Assembly: GCF_003315035.1 (NCBI RefSeq)
Contig: NZ_QNRE01000006.1
Span: forward strand, 62,001-126,000
Source: Nocardia puris
Lineage (GTDB): Bacteria; Actinomycetota; Actinomycetes; Mycobacteriales; Mycobacteriaceae
Direction: 5' to 3'
DNA: 64,000 bases
The position numbers and the translations under genes are program-made. Below are positions 37,499 to 45,778 of the stretch, in pieces; positions within the stretch are counted from its first letter, which is position 1; the number at the start of each line of letters is the position of its first letter. The notes under the pieces are model-generated. The model ran no database searches, had not been told where the DNA came from, and was given only the letters and a program-made list of their open reading frames with translations.

Positions 37499-38746
37499 TC
37501 AGCGCTTCATGAAGATGGGCACATCCACATCGTCATCGTCATCGCCACCGTTGTCGGGCGGCTGGATGTGGGACCGGTTGTTCTGAGCGACGGTCGGTTC
37601 GGCCATCCGCGCCCGCTCGGAATCGCGGTAGCTCGGCACCGCGCTGCGGGTGGTGCTGGTCTGCGAACTCGCACCGATATCGGCGCCGCGCGTGGACGGC
37701 GCATCGCCGGCGCGGCCGCTCTGCCCGATCTCACCCGCACGGCCCGCGCCGATCTGACCGCGCGTCGTACTGCGGTCGTACACCTGGTTTCTGGAAGGTC
37801 CGCCCCCGTCGAAGCCCGCCGCGATCACGGTGACGCGCACCTCGTCGCCGAGCGAGTCGTCGATGACGGTACCGAAGATGATGTTGGCCTCGATGTGCGC
37901 GGCCTCCTGCACCAGCGAGGCGGCCTCGTTGATCTCGAACAGACCCAGATCCGAGCCGCCCGCGATCGACAGCAGCACACCGTGCGCGCCGTCCATGGAC
38001 GCCTCGAGCAGGGGCGAGTTGATCGCCGCCTCGGCCGCTTTCACCGACCGGCCCTCGCCGCGCGCCGAGCCGATGCCCATGAGCGCGCTGCCCGCGCCGG
38101 ACATGACGCTCTTGACGTCGGCGAAGTCGACGTTGATCAGACCGGGAGTGGTGATCAGGTCGGTGATGCCCTGGACACCGTTGAGCAGCACCTCGTCGGC
38201 GGAGCGGAAGGCGTCCATCAGGCTCACCGCGGCGTCGCCGAGCTGGAGCAGCCGGTCGTTGGGGATGACGATGAGGGTGTCGCAGGACTCGCGCAGCAGG
38301 TTGATGCCGACCTCGGCCTGGTTGCCGCGGCGCTTGCCCTCGAACGAGAACGGCCGCGTCACCACACCGATGGTCAGCGCGCCGAGCTTGCGCGCGATGC
38401 TGGCCACGACGGGCGCGCCGCCGGTGCCGGTGCCGCCGCCCTCACCCGCGGTGACGAACACCATGTCGGCGCCCTTGAGCACCTCTTCGATCTCGTCCTT
38501 GTGATCCTCGGCGGCCTTGCGGCCGACCTCGGGATCGGCACCGGCGCCGAGACCGCGGGTGAGCTCACGGCCGACGTCGAGCTTGACGTCGGCATCGCTC
38601 ATCAGCAGCGCCTGCGCGTCGGTGTTGACCGCGATGAACTCGACTCCCTTGAGTCCCTGTTCGATCATCCGGTTGACGGCATTCACGCCGCCGCCGCCGA
38701 TACCGACGACCTTGATCACCGCAAGGTAGTTGTGCGGGGGCGTCAT
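37499..38746 (-). CDS. ftsZ: Cell division protein FtsZ
   Basis: A 415-residue tubulin-like GTPase that polymerises into the Z ring at midcell and recruits the division machinery. The N-terminal GIGGGGVNAVNRM and the tubulin signature GGGTGTG (near residue 105) form the GTP site; NPND-type residues (IPNDRLL) and the T7 loop (GLINVDFADV) are present. A variable Ser/Thr/Gly/Arg-rich linker leads to an acidic C-terminal peptide ending DVDVPIFMKR, the usual docking tail for FtsW, SepF and partners. The ATG at 38746 has GAAGGAAGG upstream. Spacing to ftsQ is 368 bases, enough for its own promoter. It is the last gene of the dcw run, followed by two terminators rather than by pgeF as in most relatives. 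Confidence 0.98.
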   Translation of the reverse strand: MTPPHNYLAVIKVVGIGGGGVNAVNRMIEQGLKGVEFIAVNTDAQALLMSDADVKLDVGRELTRGLGAGADPEVGRKAAEDHKDEIEEVLKGADMVFVTAGEGGGTGTGGAPVVASIARKLGALTIGVVTRPFSFEGKRRGNQAEVGINLLRESCDTLIVIPNDRLLQLGDAAVSLMDAFRSADEVLLNGVQGITDLITTPGLINVDFADVKSVMSGAGSALMGIGSARGEGRSVKAAEAAINSPLLEASMDGAHGVLLSIAGGSDLGLFEINEAASLVQEAAHIEANIIFGTVIDDSLGDEVRVTVIAAGFDGGGPSRNQVYDRSTTRGQIGAGRAGEIGQSGRAGDAPSTRGADIGASSQTSTTRSAVPSYRDSERARMAEPTVAQNNRSHIQPPDNGGDDDDDVDVPIFMKR

Positions 38747-38864
38747 GGGCTCTCGCCTTCCTTCGATCTAAAGCCTGTCATGTGCGAATACTCGGCATGT
38801 CCGCCGCGGGCACCCTTTCGGATGCCGTGCCCGGGACCGTTTCTCTCACGATCCGCGATCCGGG

Positions 38865-38904
38865 CAAACCCTAAACCTCAACCATAGGGTTAGCGTAATG
38901 TCAA
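38865..38904 (-). promoter_or_regulatory. Candidate ftsZ promoter region with inverted repeat
   Basis: In the 368-base ftsQ-ftsZ gap (38747-39114), the minus strand shows a perfect -35 box TTGACA (38904-38899), followed by an inverted repeat AACCCTA (38867-38873) with TAGGGTT (38885-38891). No strong -10 lies at 16-18 bases, so exact promoter geometry is uncertain; TATGGT is only 12 bases away. The rest of the gap shows no gene and no other clear signal. Confidence 0.45.
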
Positions 38905-39114
38905 GTATCCGACTGGTGCGGAACGCTATTCGCAGCCGCGGCGATACGGGCGCAGGCGCGCCGAAACGAGTGACAGAATCTTGTGTGATCCCTCTCGTTC
39001 GACCCCGTGCCCACCGTAAAGCCGGTCGGTTGCCCCCCGGACCCGTTTCCGGCGGACACGACCGAATCGCCGGCCGCGGTCCCCCGAAATTTCCCCGGGC
39101 GCAATGGGTATTGA

Positions 39115-39846
39115 TCACTTTACCGTGACCAGATTCGGACTCGAAACGTCGAACACCGTTCCCTCCCGCGTGAGCAGCGGCATCACCACGGCCGCCTTGC
39201 GTTCGGCATCGTTCGCACCACCCCACACTACCGTGCGCCCGTCTTTCAGGGTCAGCGAGATATCCGAAATCGACCGTGCGACAACCTCGCCCACCTGGAT
39301 GTTCAGCGCGGGCGGCAGCGCGCTCACCACCTGCACGGCCGCGACGGTCACCGGATCGGCGCCGCCGGGATGATCGGTGATCAACTTCGGCACCCCCACC
39401 GGCGGGGGCTCGATCGCGAATTCCACGCTGTCCGAGTCGAGCAGGTGCGCGCCCTGCGGACTCTCGAAGAACAGCACCGCGATCCGCTCCTCGACGGTCA
39501 CCCGGACCGTCGACGGATACACCCGTTGCACGCGCACGGAATGCACCTTCGGAATGGCCGCGATGCGCCGGGCGATCGCGTCGGTATCGATGCGCAGCAT
39601 GGAACGGCCGTCGGGAATCTCGAGCCGCTCGCGCACTTGTTCCTCGGGCACCGCGGCGATCCCGGTGATCTGCACCTCGCGCACCGAGAGCACCGGGGTG
39701 AACCACGCGACGACGAGTGCGATCGTGAGCACGCACATCCCCAGCAATGCCCAGATCCGGACCCGGCGCAAACGTCCGGGCCCGTCGGGCGTGCGCCAGC
39801 GTTCGGCGTCGAACAGTTCGGCGGCCCACCGCGTCGCCCGGCTCAT
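39115..39846 (-). CDS. ftsQ: Cell division protein FtsQ
   Basis: A 243-residue bitopic membrane protein of the divisome. A short basic cytoplasmic N-terminus is followed by one transmembrane helix (about residues 33-52, IWALLGMCVLTIALVVAWF), then a POTRA domain (VREVQITGIAAVPEEQVRERL) and the FtsQ domain outside the membrane. It links FtsL/FtsB-type partners to the septal synthase. I place the start at the ATG at 39846 (MSRATRWAAELFD), with GAAGG about nine bases upstream, rather than the upstream in-frame ATG at 39945 that would overlap murC and add 33 Gly/Arg-rich residues. It lies 34 bases after the murC stop. No ddl gene lies between, as is usual in actinobacteria. Confidence 0.93.
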   Translation of the reverse strand: MSRATRWAAELFDAERWRTPDGPGRLRRVRIWALLGMCVLTIALVVAWFTPVLSVREVQITGIAAVPEEQVRERLEIPDGRSMLRIDTDAIARRIAAIPKVHSVRVQRVYPSTVRVTVEERIAVLFFESPQGAHLLDSDSVEFAIEPPPVGVPKLITDHPGGADPVTVAAVQVVSALPPALNIQVGEVVARSISDISLTLKDGRTVVWGGANDAERKAAVVMPLLTREGTVFDVSSPNLVTVK

Positions 39847-39880
39847 GTCCGCGCCTTCGCGACCGGCGGCACGGCGACCC

Positions 39881-41404
39881 TCACCGCCCGTACTGGGGCC
39901 GCGCCCGTAGCCCGTCGAGAATCTGGCTGCCGAGCATGGTGACATCGCCCGCGCCCATGGTGATCACCACGTCGCCGGGCAGCGCCAACCCCGCCACCTC
40001 ACGGCCGACCCGCGACATATCGGGCTGGTAGTGCACCGGCACGGTGACCGACTGCGCCACCAGCGCGCCGTTCACGCCGGGCAGCGGTTTCTCCCTGGCG
40101 CCGAACACGTCGAGCACCATCACCTCGTCGGCCAAGCTCAGCGCCGCGCCGAACTCCTCGGCGAAGGTGGCGGTGCGGCTGTAGAGGTGGGGCTGGAAGA
40201 CCACGATCACCCGGCCGCGTCGCGAGCGGGCGCCGTCGCGCGCCTCCTGGCGGACCAGTTCGGCCGCCGCGCCCAGGACCGCCCTGACCTCGGTGGGGTG
40301 GTGGGCGTAGTCGTCGAAGACGCGCACGCCGTGTTCGCGGCCGACGAACTGGAACCGGCGGTGCACGCCGCCGAAACCCTCCAGGCCCTGGATGATCTCG
40401 TCCACGTCAGCGCCCGCCGCCCGCGCCGCCAGCAGCGCGGCCAGCGCGTTGAGGGCCATGTGTTTGCCGGGGACCGAGAGGCGCAGGGTGCGCGGCGCGG
40501 GTTCGTCGTCGAGCTGGAACTGGGCCAGGCCGCCCACGTCGCGCGGCTCCCAGCTGTGCAGGCGCACACCGACCGGCACCGGCGCGTCGGCGAGTTCGCC
40601 GGAGCCGTAACCGAGCACGCGCACGTCCTTCTCCGCCAGGCGCGGCCCGACTCGCTCGGCCAGGGCGCGCGAACCCGGATCGTCCAGGCACACCACCAGC
40701 AGCCCGCCCTCGGCGAGCCGGTCGGCGAAATCGTCGAAGACCTGCACGTAGGCCTCGTCGGAGCCGAAGTAGTCCAGGTGATCGGACTCGATATTGGTGA
40801 CGACCGCGACATCCGGGTCGTACTGGAGCAGCGACCCGTCGCTCTCGTCGGCCTCGGCCACGAAGATCTCACCGGTGCCGTGGTGGGCGTTGGTGCCCGC
40901 CTCGTTGAGTTCCCCGCCCACCGCGAACGACGGGTCGAACCCGCAGTGCTGCAACGCGACGATGAGCATCGAGGTGGTGGAGGTCTTGCCGTGGGTGCCC
41001 GAGACCAGCAGGGTGCGGTGCCCGCGCATGAGCGAGGCCAGCACGGCGGGGCGCAGCAGCACCGGGATGTCGCGCCGATTCGCCTCCATCAGTTCCGGAT
41101 TCGTCTTCGGGATCGCGGCGTAGGTGGTGACGACGGCGGTCGGGCCGCCGGGCAGCAGGTCCAGGGCGCTCGCGTCGTGGCCGATGCGCACCTGCGCGCC
41201 GCGCGCCCGCAGCGCGAGCACGCCGCGGCTCTCCTTGGCGTCGGACCCGGACACCGCGCCGCCCCGCGACAGCAGGATGCGCGCGATGCCGCTCATTCCG
41301 GCGCCACCGATGCCGACCATGTGCACGCGTTCCAGCGCGGGCGGCAGGCCGGAGCGCTCCTGGTCCTCCGGCGCGCCCGCGGCGCTCGTCCGGTCAGCGG
41401 GCAC
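39881..41404 (-). CDS. murC: UDP-N-acetylmuramate-L-alanine ligase MurC
   Basis: A 507-residue cytoplasmic Mur ligase that adds L-Ala to UDP-MurNAc with ATP, the first amino acid of the peptidoglycan stem. The N-terminal Rossmann part reads MVGIGGAGMSGIARILL, which binds the UDP-sugar. The ATP loop is GTHGKTSTT near residue 130, and the central HLDYFGS and ADESDGS motifs are typical of MurC. The GTG start at 41404-41402 overlaps the murG stop by 11 bases, so translation is coupled. Length is normal for the family. Confidence 0.97.
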   Translation of the reverse strand: MPADRTSAAGAPEDQERSGLPPALERVHMVGIGGAGMSGIARILLSRGGAVSGSDAKESRGVLALRARGAQVRIGHDASALDLLPGGPTAVVTTYAAIPKTNPELMEANRRDIPVLLRPAVLASLMRGHRTLLVSGTHGKTSTTSMLIVALQHCGFDPSFAVGGELNEAGTNAHHGTGEIFVAEADESDGSLLQYDPDVAVVTNIESDHLDYFGSDEAYVQVFDDFADRLAEGGLLVVCLDDPGSRALAERVGPRLAEKDVRVLGYGSGELADAPVPVGVRLHSWEPRDVGGLAQFQLDDEPAPRTLRLSVPGKHMALNALAALLAARAAGADVDEIIQGLEGFGGVHRRFQFVGREHGVRVFDDYAHHPTEVRAVLGAAAELVRQEARDGARSRRGRVIVVFQPHLYSRTATFAEEFGAALSLADEVMVLDVFGAREKPLPGVNGALVAQSVTVPVHYQPDMSRVGREVAGLALPGDVVITMGAGDVTMLGSQILDGLRARPQYGR

Positions 41405-42524
41405 GCGCCACCTCCAGCGCGATGCGCGCCACCGCGTCGGCGGCGTCGCGATGCCCGGCGCCCGCGGCGGCGCGGCCGGTCTCGGTCAGGCGTGCTTGGT
41501 CCATGAGCAGCGGTATCACCTCGTCGATCACGTACTTCGGTGTGAGTTCCGAATCGGGGACAATTCTGCCACCGCCCGCGGCCACCACGGGGCGCGCGTT
41601 GAACTCCTGCTCACCGTTGCCGTGCGGCAGCGGGACGTAGAAGGCGGGCAGCCCGACCGCCGACACCTCCGCGACGGTCATCGCGCCCGACCGGCACACC
41701 ACGGCGTCGGCGGCGGCGTAGGCCAGATCCATCCGGGACAGATACGGCACCGCGACATACTTTGCGGCGCCCCCGGATTCGGTCACGTCCAGGGTGTTCT
41801 TCGGGCCGTGGGCGTGCAGGACCGAGATCCCGGCGGCGGCCAGCTGCGGCGCGGCCCCCGACACGGCCTCGTTCAGGCTGCGCGCGCCCTGTGATCCGCC
41901 GAACACCAGCAGGACCGGTCCCTCGGCGGGCAGGCCGAAGTGGGCCCGCGCCTCGGCGCGCAACGCGGCGCGGTCCAGCGAGGTGATGGCCTCGCGCACC
42001 GGGATGCCGATCACCCCGGCGCGCGGCAATCCCGAATCCGGCACGGCCGCGAGCACCCGGGCGGCGCGGCGGGCGCCCACCTTGTTCGCGATGCCCGCCT
42101 TGGCATTGGCCTCGTGCACGACCACCGGCACGGCGCGCCTGCGCCGCAGCACTCCCCCGCCCGCGGCGAGGTAGGCGGGCAGGGCGACGTAGCCGCCGAA
42201 CCCGATGATCACGTCGGCGTGCACCGCGTCGATCACCGCCCGCGTGCGCGCCACCGACGCGCGCACCCGCGCGGGCAGGCGCAGCAGATCGGCGGTGGGT
42301 TTGCGCGGCAGCGGCACCGGCGGAATCAGTTCCAGCGGATAGCCGCGCTCGGGAACGAGTTTCGTCTCCAGGCCGCGCTCGGTGCCCAGCGCCGTCACCG
42401 TGACCGACGGGTCGAGGCGGCGCAGCGCGTCGGCGACGGCCAGCGCGGGTTCGATATGGCCTGCCGTGCCGCCGCCCGCGACGATCACCGACAATCCCCG
42501 CGCACCAGGTTGTTCCACCGTCAC
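41394..42524 (-). CDS. murG: UDP-GlcNAc:lipid I N-acetylglucosaminyltransferase MurG
   Basis: A 376-residue family-28 glycosyltransferase that works at the inner membrane face, adding GlcNAc to lipid I to make lipid II. The N-terminal glycine loop is GGGTAGHIEPALAVADAL, a second loop is GFGGYVALPAYLAA, and the C-terminal donor-binding part contains GGSQGARSLNEAV and PLPHGNGEQEFNA. A 253-base gap containing a 75-bp tandem repeat separates it from ftsW upstream, which breaks the otherwise tight spacing of the operon. Confidence 0.97.
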   Translation of the reverse strand: MTVEQPGARGLSVIVAGGGTAGHIEPALAVADALRRLDPSVTVTALGTERGLETKLVPERGYPLELIPPVPLPRKPTADLLRLPARVRASVARTRAVIDAVHADVIIGFGGYVALPAYLAAGGGVLRRRRAVPVVVHEANAKAGIANKVGARRAARVLAAVPDSGLPRAGVIGIPVREAITSLDRAALRAEARAHFGLPAEGPVLLVFGGSQGARSLNEAVSGAAPQLAAAGISVLHAHGPKNTLDVTESGGAAKYVAVPYLSRMDLAYAAADAVVCRSGAMTVAEVSAVGLPAFYVPLPHGNGEQEFNARPVVAAGGGRIVPDSELTPKYVIDEVIPLLMDQARLTETGRAAAGAGHRDAADAVARIALEVARAR

Positions 42525-42598
42525 CGTCCGCTACCTCCTGCGTGCCCCATGCTCGCGCCGTGCGCTCCCGGGGCGATCCCTGGCCCCGTCACTGCGCC

Positions 42599-42759
42599 GT
42601 CGCTCGCGCAGTGTTGGATCAGCGGCACTCCCGGGGCCTTGCGTGGCCACACTGCGCTACCTCCTCCAGGCCCGTCGCTCGCGCAGTGTTGGATCAGCGG
42701 CACTCCCGGGGCCTTGCGTGGCCACACTGCGCTACCTCCTCCAGGCCCGTCGCTCGCGC
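42599..42759. repeat. 75-bp tandem repeat in the ftsW-murG gap
   Basis: Two identical 75-base units at 42599-42673 and 42674-42748 are followed by an 11-base start of a third (42749-42759). A degenerate fragment lies just upstream, around 42541-42598. Seventy-five is a multiple of three, and on the minus strand the units stay open and would encode a Gly/Ser/Pro-rich 25-residue repeat that reaches into murG. Each unit contains GGAGGAGGTAG on the minus strand. Placement inside an operon resembles mycobacterial interspersed repetitive units. Confidence 0.9.
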
Positions 42760-42777
42760 CGCGGTAGCACGGTGCTT

Positions 42778-44268
42778 TCACCTCGATCTTCCCCGTTCTC
42801 CAGCGTGTGGCATCGGATAGGTGGGCTCCCAGGCCCGGGTGGCGCGGGCCGAACTGGTCCCGCGGCTCTCGGACGATCGCCGTCGCGGCGGTGCATCGGA
42901 GCGCCCGCGGGGCGGCAGCGCCTGGCGCGACCGCTCGGGGGGTTTGCCCTTGCTCGCGGCGCGGGCGCGCTGGGCGGCGGCCTTGGCGACCGAACGCGCC
43001 CGCGCCGCCTCGGCTTTCGCGGGCGAATACGCCTCGGGCTTGGGCAGGCGCAGCAACCGGCTGAACCGCCCGTCCTGCCCGTTCTCCAACGCCGACACCG
43101 CCTCGGGCTCGTGCCGGGCGGCGTTGGCGATGATGCCGAACATGAACAGCGTGATCGCCAGCGACGACCCGCCCGCCGACACCAGCGGCAACTGCAGACC
43201 GGTGACGGGCAGCAGCCCCACCACGTAGCCCACGTTGATCAGCGCCTGCGCGGTGATCCAGGTGGTGGCGGTGGCGGTGAGCAGCCGCAGGAACGGGTCG
43301 GCCGAGCGGGCCGCGATGCGCAACCCCGTGTAGACGAACAGCGCGAACAGGCCGAGCACGAGGGCGCAGCCGAGGAAGCCGAGTTCCTCGCCGATGATGG
43401 CGAAGATGAAGTCGTTGTGCGAGTTGGGCAGATAGCTCCACTTGGCGCGGCTCTGGCCCAGGCCGCGCCCCCAGATCCCGCCGTCGGCCAGCGAGAACAT
43501 CGCCTGCCTGGCCTGATATCCGATGCCCTGCGGATCCTCGCCCGGATTGAAGAATGCGCGCATGCGGTTGGAGCGATACCCGGCCGAGAGCGCCAGCACC
43601 GCGGCGGCCACCGCGCCCGACACCACGATCGCGACGAACAAGCGCATCGGCAGCCCGCCGAACCACAGCAGCGCCGCCAGCACGATGCCCAGCGCGATGG
43701 TGGTCGACAGGTTCGGTTCCAGCACCACCAGCAGGCACACGAGCATGCCCGCGGGCACCAGCGGCACCAGGATGTCCTTGAGCGGGGCCTGCTCGGAACG
43801 GCGCGAGGCCAGCAGGTGCGCGCCCCACACCACCAGCGTCACCTTGACGATCTCCGAGGGCTGCACCGAGATGGCGCCCAGGTCGATCCAGCGCCGGGAA
43901 CCCTGCACCTCGGTGCCGATGCCGGGAATCAGCACCAGCACCAGCGCCACCACCGACAGTGCGAACATCGGGAACGACCACTGCCGCAGCCTGCGCATCG
44001 GGATGCGCAGCGCGATGTAGAACAGCACCGCGCCGATCGCGGCGAACATCGCCTGCTGCACGAACAGCGAATACGCCGAGCCCCCTTCGGCATACGCCTC
44101 GACGCTCGACGCGGACAGCACCATCACCAGGCCCAGCACCGTCAGCAGGATCGCGATGGTGACGATCAGATGGAACGACGCGAGCGGACGCGCCAGCCAC
44201 GCCAGGAACTTGGTCGCCGCGGGCGCCTGCGCGCCCCGCGTCCGCCGCCGCGTCGTCGTCTCGGTCAT
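42778..44268 (-). CDS. ftsW: SEDS peptidoglycan glycosyltransferase FtsW
   Basis: A 496-residue multi-pass membrane protein with about ten helices that polymerises lipid II at the septum together with PBP3/PbpB. The family block GYRSNRMRAFFNPGEDP, the Gln-Arg and Glu residues of IIGEELGFLG and the C-terminal PLVSAGGSS are visible. After the last helix comes a 90-residue Arg/Ala/Pro-rich cytoplasmic tail, which is longer than in E. coli but common in mycobacteria and relatives. The start ATG lies in an ATGA overlap with the murD stop. The downstream gap to murG carries tandem repeats. Confidence 0.96.
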   Translation of the reverse strand: MTETTTRRRTRGAQAPAATKFLAWLARPLASFHLIVTIAILLTVLGLVMVLSASSVEAYAEGGSAYSLFVQQAMFAAIGAVLFYIALRIPMRRLRQWSFPMFALSVVALVLVLIPGIGTEVQGSRRWIDLGAISVQPSEIVKVTLVVWGAHLLASRRSEQAPLKDILVPLVPAGMLVCLLVVLEPNLSTTIALGIVLAALLWFGGLPMRLFVAIVVSGAVAAAVLALSAGYRSNRMRAFFNPGEDPQGIGYQARQAMFSLADGGIWGRGLGQSRAKWSYLPNSHNDFIFAIIGEELGFLGCALVLGLFALFVYTGLRIAARSADPFLRLLTATATTWITAQALINVGYVVGLLPVTGLQLPLVSAGGSSLAITLFMFGIIANAARHEPEAVSALENGQDGRFSRLLRLPKPEAYSPAKAEAARARSVAKAAAQRARAASKGKPPERSRQALPPRGRSDAPPRRRSSESRGTSSARATRAWEPTYPMPHAGERGRSR

Positions 44269-45770
44269 GGTTGCCGCCCGATGTCCCCGTCTTCCAGCGC
44301 GTGCACGGCGTCGGCGAAACTGCGTCCGCGGTGGGTGTAATCGGCGAACATGTCCAGCGACGCCGCGGCGGGCGCCAGCAGCACGGTGTCGCCCGAGCGG
44401 GCGAATCCGGCGGCGATGCGAACGGCCTGCGCCATGACGGCGTCGGCCTTGTCGGTTCTCGACGGGTCGTCGGCCATATCGGCATCGTCCCCCGCGTCCA
44501 CCTCGACCACGGGGACCTCGGGCGCGTGTCGCGCCAACGCGGCCGCGATCACCGGCGCGTCGGCCCCGATCAGCACGGCGGCGACGAGCCGGTCGGCGAC
44601 CTCCTCGATGAGGTCCTCCACGCCCGCGCCCTTGAGCTGACCACCCGCGAGCCAGATGACGTGCGGGTGCGCCAGGATCGACGACCGCGCCGCGTGCGGG
44701 TTGGTGGCCTTGGAGTCGTCGACGAACTCCACACCGGCCAGATCGCGCACGAAGGCCGCCCGATGCGGGCCCACCTTGTGCTCCTGCAGGCCCTCCTTCA
44801 CGAACTGGGGCGCGACGTCGATGGCCCTGGTCAACGCCGAAGCGGCCAGCGCGTCGGCGACGCCGGCCGGGCCCTGCGGGCTGATGTCGCCCACCTCGGC
44901 CAGGATCGCGGCCTTGGTGAAAGCGCGGTCGAGCAGTTTGCCGTCGACCACGCCGAGCTCACCGTCGGCGGGCACGCCGATGCGGAACCCGACCGTGCGG
45001 CGGGCCTTGGACTTACGCGCCAGCGAGGCCGCCACGGGATCGTCCAGCCCCACCACGCCGACCCGTCCGAACAGCGCGCGCGCCTTCGCGGCGGCGTAGG
45101 CGTCCAGGCCGCCGTGCCAGTCGAGGTGGTCCTCGGCGACGTTGAGCACCACGCCCGCCTCCGGTCGCACCGAAGGGGCCCAATGCAATTGGAACGACGA
45201 GAGTTCCACGGCCAGCACCTGCGGGCCGGGGCTGCGGCGCAGCGCGTCCAGGATGGGCAGGCCGATATTGCCGCACGCGACGCTGGGGATGCCCGCGGCG
45301 CGCAGGATCGAGTGCGTCATCTGGGTGGTGGTGGTCTTGCCGTTGGTGCCGGTCACCACCAGCCACTTGCGGACCGGTCCGTAGATCCTGGCCTGATCGA
45401 CCCACCAGGCGAATTCGACGTCGCCCCACACGGGGATGCCCTCGGTCACCGCGGCAACCAGCACCGGTGAATCGGGACGCCAGCCGGGGCTGGTGATGAC
45501 GAGCGCGAACCGGCCGAGCCCGCCGCTGGGCGAATCCGCCGCGGCCGATTCGAGTTCCACGTCGGTGGTGACCTCGAGGCCCAGTTCCGCGGCCTCGGCC
45601 AGCGCTTTGGCACCGGCGTCGGTGACCACCGGGTGCGCGCCGATATCGCGCAGCGGTTCGATGAGGGAACGCCCGGAGACGCCCCAGCCCGCGACGAGCA
45701 CGTCGCGCCCGCGCAGGAATTCGAGCATGGGGCCGGGAGAGCGCAGAGCCCGTGGAGAATGTTCGACCAT
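44265..45770 (-). CDS. murD: UDP-N-acetylmuramoyl-L-alanine-D-glutamate ligase MurD
   Basis: A 501-residue cytoplasmic Mur ligase that adds D-Glu to UDP-MurNAc-L-Ala. It has the N-terminal VAGWGVSGRS loop, the ATP loop GTNGKTTTTQM (about residue 135), HLDWHGG and the C-terminal DDSKATNPHA and LAGGQLKG motifs. I choose the ATG at 45770 (MVEHSPRALRS), 8 bases after the mraY stop. A downstream ATG at 45728 (MLEFLRGRDVL) is a plausible alternative because neither site has a strong ribosome-binding site, while more upstream starts would run deep into mraY. Confidence 0.95.
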   Translation of the reverse strand: MVEHSPRALRSPGPMLEFLRGRDVLVAGWGVSGRSLIEPLRDIGAHPVVTDAGAKALAEAAELGLEVTTDVELESAAADSPSGGLGRFALVITSPGWRPDSPVLVAAVTEGIPVWGDVEFAWWVDQARIYGPVRKWLVVTGTNGKTTTTQMTHSILRAAGIPSVACGNIGLPILDALRRSPGPQVLAVELSSFQLHWAPSVRPEAGVVLNVAEDHLDWHGGLDAYAAAKARALFGRVGVVGLDDPVAASLARKSKARRTVGFRIGVPADGELGVVDGKLLDRAFTKAAILAEVGDISPQGPAGVADALAASALTRAIDVAPQFVKEGLQEHKVGPHRAAFVRDLAGVEFVDDSKATNPHAARSSILAHPHVIWLAGGQLKGAGVEDLIEEVADRLVAAVLIGADAPVIAAALARHAPEVPVVEVDAGDDADMADDPSRTDKADAVMAQAVRIAAGFARSGDTVLLAPAAASLDMFADYTHRGRSFADAVHALEDGDIGRQP

Positions 45771-45778
45771 CGCTGGAA

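Noticed and set aside
39846..41404. A missing ddl gene between murC and ftsQ as an anomaly
   Set aside because: Actinobacterial dcw clusters normally lack ddl here.
42599..42759. CRISPR array
   Set aside because: The 75-base units are directly adjacent with no unique spacers.
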